This document shows positions 36,016 through 39,066 of a stretch of 39,066 bases of DNA, piece after piece (position 1 is the first letter of the stretch; every line of letters begins with the position of its first letter). The position numbers and the translations under genes are program-made. This stretch comes from Pseudomonadota bacterium. Lineage in GTDB: Bacteria > Pseudomonadota > Gammaproteobacteria > Pseudomonadales > Halieaceae. The stretch covers positions 1-39,066 of the forward strand of contig JAUVBI010000003.1 of the NCBI GenBank assembly GCA_030591305.1. The letters are read 5' to 3'. Below the pieces are notes generated by a model. That model saw nothing but the letters and a program-made list of their open reading frames with translations. It was not told where the DNA came from and did not search any database.

Positions 36016-36569
36016 GCGCATTCACCCCAACCCCTCGCAACCCGCGGCCGGCCTACAATATTCATAACCAGGCTCCAGGATGGAATTTTTTCATCAGACG
36101 GAGGGCAAAGCATCAGTGTTCTATTTCTGCGAGATGAGCCATCGGGCCTGTAGGAGATCACTTCAAATGCATCCCGGGTTCCCGCTTTATTGGTTAGTGA
36201 ATAGCCAACAGGTAAGCCCTTGAAGACCCTGAGTATTTTGTCGACACCTGCATCAACCACCCTGTCCCGGTCGCTATTAGTGAAGACAATCCATCCATCG
36301 GAGTAACTTCTGGAACATACTGCAACACCATCAGAGGAAAATGCCGAGGGGCACAGGCTAACCACAGTATTTCTGCTAATAGCTTCTGACCGAGTTAAGT
36401 TAATAGCCGACAGCAGGCGACTGGTCTCGGTACGAAGTTGGTTTCTATGCAGTAGGCCGCGCATAGAAGGTACAGCTACCATCAGCGTAATAGCCAGCAC
36501 TGCGATAACAACCATGAGCTCGATGAGCGTAAAGCCATCTTCACTTCTTCTGGGGAAAAATACTTCCAC
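36012..36569 (-). CDS. fimU: FimT/FimU-type minor pilin, set 2
   Basis: The first gene of the leftward minor pilin operon; 185 residues. The prepilin site is DG|FTLIELMVVIAVLAITLMVA. The GspH/FimT signature ETSRLLSAINLTRSEAISRN follows. The start is GTG, supported by a strong AAGGAGG six bases upstream; the leader is then 12 residues. The position directly downstream of ispH and upstream of pilV is that of fimU/fimT in P. aeruginosa. FimU and FimT are hard to tell apart by sequence alone. Confidence 0.87.
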   Translation of the reverse strand: MEVFFPRRSEDGFTLIELMVVIAVLAITLMVAVPSMRGLLHRNQLRTETSRLLSAINLTRSEAISRNTVVSLCPSAFSSDGVAVCSRSYSDGWIVFTNSDRDRVVDAGVDKILRVFKGLPVGYSLTNKAGTRDAFEVISYRPDGSSRRNRTLMLCPPSDEKIPSWSLVMNIVGRPRVARGWGECA

Positions 36570-36603
36570 TGCGGGCCTCCTTGTTATAGCAAGACTAAAC
36601 CGC

Positions 36604-36619
36604 GGCAGGGGAAATACCA
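36604..36619 (-). promoter_or_regulatory. possible sigma-54 promoter of set 2 minor pilins
   Basis: On the minus strand TGG (36617-36619) and CTGC lie with exactly ten bases between the GG and GC pairs, the spacing of -24/-12 promoters. The surrounding bases fit the consensus only partly (TGGTAT, CTGCC). PilR nearby makes it worth noting; by sequence alone it is weak. Confidence 0.22.
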
Positions 36620-36672
36620 GCCAATAGCTGTATAAGATGATTTATAGCTGAATGGGATAGATATTGGAGTAT

Positions 36673-36708
36673 AAGCGGGCTTGATCTCGGGGCACCGGAC
36701 TCCCGCTT
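36673..36708. repeat. hairpin downstream of ispH, REP-like remnant
   Basis: Perfect seven-base arms AAGCGGG (36673-36679) and CCCGCTT (36702-36708) close a 22-base loop. It lies between the ispH stop and fimU. No U-run follows on the transcribed strand. The right side (CCGGACTCCCGCTTGCG) resembles dispersed repeats common in proteobacteria. Confidence 0.4.
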
Positions 36709-36735
36709 GCGTGGAAACGACAGGTATGACAGAAA

Positions 36736-37686
36736 CTAAATATTCTTCGCCTCTATCCGCAACTCCTTAGGTAAAGAAAAAAACACATTCTCAGGCCGCC
36801 CCTCTACTTCAATCGAAGCACCTCCACCATGGCGTTGAAGTATTTCAATCACTTCCTGCACCAGCACTTCCGGGGCAGAGGCACCCGCAGTAACACCGAT
36901 GCGGTTTTTACCCTTCAGCCAGTTCGGGTCAATGCCCTCTGCCCTATCAAGTAAATATGCTTCAACACCCATGCGCTGTGCCAGTTCACACAGCCGATTG
37001 GAATTCGAGCTATTAGGCGAACCCACTACCAATACCAGGTCGCAGCTACTCGCCAGCCGCTTCACCGCATCCTGTCGGTTCTGGGTGGCGTAGCAAATAT
37101 CATCCTTGCGCGGCCCCTCAATAGTGGGGAACCGTTCTCGCAGGGCATCGATAACCCTGGTGGTGTCATCTATCGACAGCGTGGTCTGGGTAACATAAGA
37201 CAGCTTCTCGGGATGAGATATCACCACAGTGCGCGCCTGTTCTTCATCCTCAATAAGGTAGATTTTGCCTCCGAGGTGGTCGTCATACTGTCCCATGGTC
37301 CCCTCAACTTCCGGGTGGCCCTTGTGGCCAATCAAGATACATTCACGCCCCTGTTTACTGTAGCGTGCGACCTCAATGTGGACTTTGGTCACCAATGGAC
37401 AGGTTGCATCAAACACCTTCAGGCCACGGGTAGCTGCCTCTTTGCGCACAGTCTGGGAAACACCGTGGGCACTGAAAATTACAATGCAATCGTCGGGTAC
37501 TTCTTCCAGTTCCTCGACAAATACTGCACCGCGCTCACGCAGATTTTCTACTACAAACTTGTTGTGCACGACTTCATGGCGCACATAAATAGGTGCACCA
37601 AATACATCCAGTGCGCGATTAACTATATCGATGGCCCGGTCTACGCCAGCGCAAAAACCGCGAGGATTTGCCAGTTGTATGCCCAC
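36736..37686 (-). CDS. ispH: IspH (LytB), HMBPP reductase
   Basis: The last enzyme of the MEP isoprenoid pathway. It reduces HMBPP to IPP and DMAPP with a 4Fe-4S cluster. The three cluster cysteines are C12 (NPRGFCAGV), C96 (FDATCPLV) and C198 (DDICYAT). The catalytic E126 (GHPEVEG) and the SPNSSNS substrate loop are present. At 316 residues the length is typical. The start is GTG, overlapping the fkpB stop (TAGTG); the resulting N-terminus [12 protein letters not shown] fits the family exactly. Confidence 0.96.
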   Translation of the reverse strand: MGIQLANPRGFCAGVDRAIDIVNRALDVFGAPIYVRHEVVHNKFVVENLRERGAVFVEELEEVPDDCIVIFSAHGVSQTVRKEAATRGLKVFDATCPLVTKVHIEVARYSKQGRECILIGHKGHPEVEGTMGQYDDHLGGKIYLIEDEEQARTVVISHPEKLSYVTQTTLSIDDTTRVIDALRERFPTIEGPRKDDICYATQNRQDAVKRLASSCDLVLVVGSPNSSNSNRLCELAQRMGVEAYLLDRAEGIDPNWLKGKNRIGVTAGASAPEVLVQEVIEILQRHGGGASIEVEGRPENVFFSLPKELRIEAKNI

Positions 37687-38141
37687 TAGTGCAATTCCGC
37701 CGGTTCTACCCGGTGAACCAATACATCAAACATAATGGTACGCCCCGCCAGGGGGTGATTGAAATCAATTTCAACTTCATTTTCATCGAAGGAAAGAATC
37801 ATGCCGGGGAGCTCACCGCCACTGGCATCGGCGAAGGAATATAACAAGCCGATCTCCAGCTCAAAGCCATCATCAAACTGCTTGCGCGGAATCAGTTGCA
37901 CATTGTTGTCATTGATCTGGCCAAAGGCATTTTCGGGTAGCACGGTAAAGATTTTCCGGTCTCCCGCAGACATACCAAATAGCTGGTGCTCAAAGCCCGG
38001 CAGTAAATTACCATCGCCAATAGTAAACTCAACCGGTTCACCCCCGAAATTGGAATCTACCTCAGAGCCATCTTCCAGACTGAGGGAAAAATTCACCACA
38101 ACCCGCGTACCTTCGCCAACCGGCGCCGCAATAGAACTCAT
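37686..38141 (-). CDS. fkpB: FkpB (SlpA), FKBP-type peptidyl-prolyl isomerase
   Basis: A 151-residue SlyD-like FKBP, a cis-trans prolyl isomerase and chaperone. The sequence shows [20 protein letters not shown] at the start of the FKBP fold, then the IF (insert-in-flap) domain (about 70-130) and the family motif [15 protein letters not shown]. It lacks the metal-binding histidine tail of SlyD, as expected for FkpB. It begins three bases after the lspA stop and overlaps ispH. The order ileS-lspA-fkpB-ispH is conserved. Confidence 0.93.
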   Translation of the reverse strand: MSSIAAPVGEGTRVVVNFSLSLEDGSEVDSNFGGEPVEFTIGDGNLLPGFEHQLFGMSAGDRKIFTVLPENAFGQINDNNVQLIPRKQFDDGFELEIGLLYSFADASGGELPGMILSFDENEVEIDFNHPLAGRTIMFDVLVHRVEPAELH

Positions 38142-38144
38142 GTC

Positions 38145-38687
38145 TCAGCTCTCCTTATTGCTTTCTTTGGTAAAAAAACTTTCGAGTAACATCAGGGCTG
38201 CACCTACCGATATCGCACTGTCGGCAATATTAAACGCGGGAAAATAGTGCCCCTGATAATGTACCGAAATAAAATCGACGACATAACCCAGTGTAACGCG
38301 ATCCCACAAATTACCCAGGGCACCGCCGAGTATCAAGGCAAGACTTAACGCCAGAAGACGATGCCCACGGGATATCATAAGCAGTGATATCACTAGGCCG
38401 ACACTAATGATCGACGCGACAATGGTAAAGAAATAACGCTGCCAGCCCCCTGCATCATTGAGAAAGCTGAAGGCGGCCCCGGTATTATGCTGTAGTGTCA
38501 GGTTAAACCAGCTGAACACCTCCACTGGCCTCCCATAGGCTAATTCGCTACTGGCCAGCCCCTTGGTGTAATGATCCAACACAATAATAAGCACAGCCAG
38601 GCCATACCACCACAACGCCAGTTTGCCATTGCGTGGCTGCGTGGACACTTCCGTAGCAACGGCGCTAGGCAAAGTTACGCTGCTCAC
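38145..38687 (-). CDS. lspA: LspA, lipoprotein signal peptidase
   Basis: Inner-membrane aspartyl protease that removes signal peptides from prolipoproteins such as the BamD precursor. Four transmembrane helices are visible. The catalytic aspartates are D138 (GYVVDFI) and D156 (FNIADSAI), and the conserved NLTLQHNTGAAFSF and GNLWDR are present. The start at 38687 is GTG and overlaps the ileS 3' end by 23 bases; it gives an extra N-terminal stretch of about 20 polar residues. A later GTG (38648) would give a more usual length. Confidence 0.93.
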   Translation of the reverse strand: MSSVTLPSAVATEVSTQPRNGKLALWWYGLAVLIIVLDHYTKGLASSELAYGRPVEVFSWFNLTLQHNTGAAFSFLNDAGGWQRYFFTIVASIISVGLVISLLMISRGHRLLALSLALILGGALGNLWDRVTLGYVVDFISVHYQGHYFPAFNIADSAISVGAALMLLESFFTKESNKES

Positions 38688-39066
38688 CTTCGCCCTCTAT
38701 ATTGTCCACACAGCGGCTGCACAGTGTTGGATGTGCACTAACCTCCCCAATTTCGGGCCGCCTGTGCCAGCAGCGCTCGCACTTCTCCGCTTTTGAAACT
38801 GATACCAACAGCCGCAAACCTTCTATCTCGGTTTCTGCGGCATCCCCTGCTTCAGCCAGCGGCGCCAGTGTGGCCGCCGAGGTAATGAGTACAAAACGCA
38901 GCTCATCGCCCAGCACTGCCAAGTCTTGCATTAAACTCTCATCACAAAATAGGGTAATTTCTACATCCAGCGAACCACGCAGCAAGCCGGCAGCGCGCTG
39001 TGTTTCCATTTCCTTGTTAACCGCAGCGCGAACCGACATCATGCGCTGCCAGAATTCACGACCCAT
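38665..39066 (-). CDS. ileS: IleS, isoleucyl-tRNA synthetase, C-terminal end (cut by window)
   Basis: The last 133 residues of the enzyme. The upstream part lies beyond the right edge; the apparent first methionine is internal. The segment covers the end of the anticodon-binding region (ELRFVLITSAATLAPL) and the C-terminal zinc finger, CERCWH and CSRC with the correct spacing, ending in EGEQRNFA much like E. coli IleS. It overlaps lspA. Confidence 0.95.
   Translation of the reverse strand: MGREFWQRMMSVRAAVNKEMETQRAAGLLRGSLDVEITLFCDESLMQDLAVLGDELRFVLITSAATLAPLAEAGDAAETEIEGLRLLVSVSKAEKCERCWHRRPEIGEVSAHPTLCSRCVDNIEGEGEQRNFA

Overview
The window comes from a gammaproteobacterial chromosome. Several independent signs agree. 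The left edge is the promoter and leader of a ribosomal RNA operon, with an E. coli-like boxA region. The core genes lie in the same order as in Pseudomonas aeruginosa around PA4542-PA4560 (clpB, pgeF, rluD, bamD, pilS, pilR, minor pilins, ispH, fkpB, lspA, ileS). The ilv-pssA block also resembles pseudomonads. A long class II IlvC with a divergent IlvY, and the intergenic repeat type, argue against Pseudomonas itself. A marine lineage such as Cellvibrionales is my inference, not a proof. I see no prophage, insertion sequence, CRISPR array or tRNA gene.

Layout. 1-202: rRNA operon promoter and leader, firing leftwards out of the window. 267-1889: msrPQ, periplasmic methionine sulfoxide repair. 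2091-3094: a membrane HAMP-domain protein translationally coupled to a type IV pilin. 3154-6501: fadBA, fatty acid beta-oxidation. 6604-8357: ilvY and pssA, with ATGA overlap. 8472-12587: ilvC facing ilvIH, separated by 400 bases that hold two large nested palindromes. 12588-13150: ilvI leader with a candidate attenuator. 13151-18042: a DUF4124 protein, clpB with a clear heat-shock promoter, pgeF and rluD. 18120-20641: bamD and nadE. 20785-23808: the pilS-pilR two-component pair. 23952-36569: two complete minor-pilin/PilY1 gene sets pointing at each other. 36736-39066: ispH, fkpB, lspA and the 3' end of ileS.

The most interesting part is the pilus region. The rightward set reads pilE-pilV-pilW-pilX-pilY1-fimT and the leftward set reads fimT-pilV-pilW-pilX-pilY1-pilE, so the end genes are exchanged. 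Their stop codons are two bases apart. The sets are diverged, so this is not a recent duplication. Both pilY1 genes carry an eight-base G/C run. In the rightward copy the frame is open. In the leftward copy the run separates the signal-peptide start from the rest of the protein by one base. Neisseria pilC, a PilY1 homologue, switches on and off through just such a run, so contingency switching of the pilus-tip adhesin is a reasonable hypothesis; a base-count error in the sequence is the main alternative.

The second unusual item is the pair of palindromes between ilvC and ilvH. They share a 29-base core (28 identical) in opposite orientation, yet have unrelated, nearly perfect long arms and unrelated inner hairpins.
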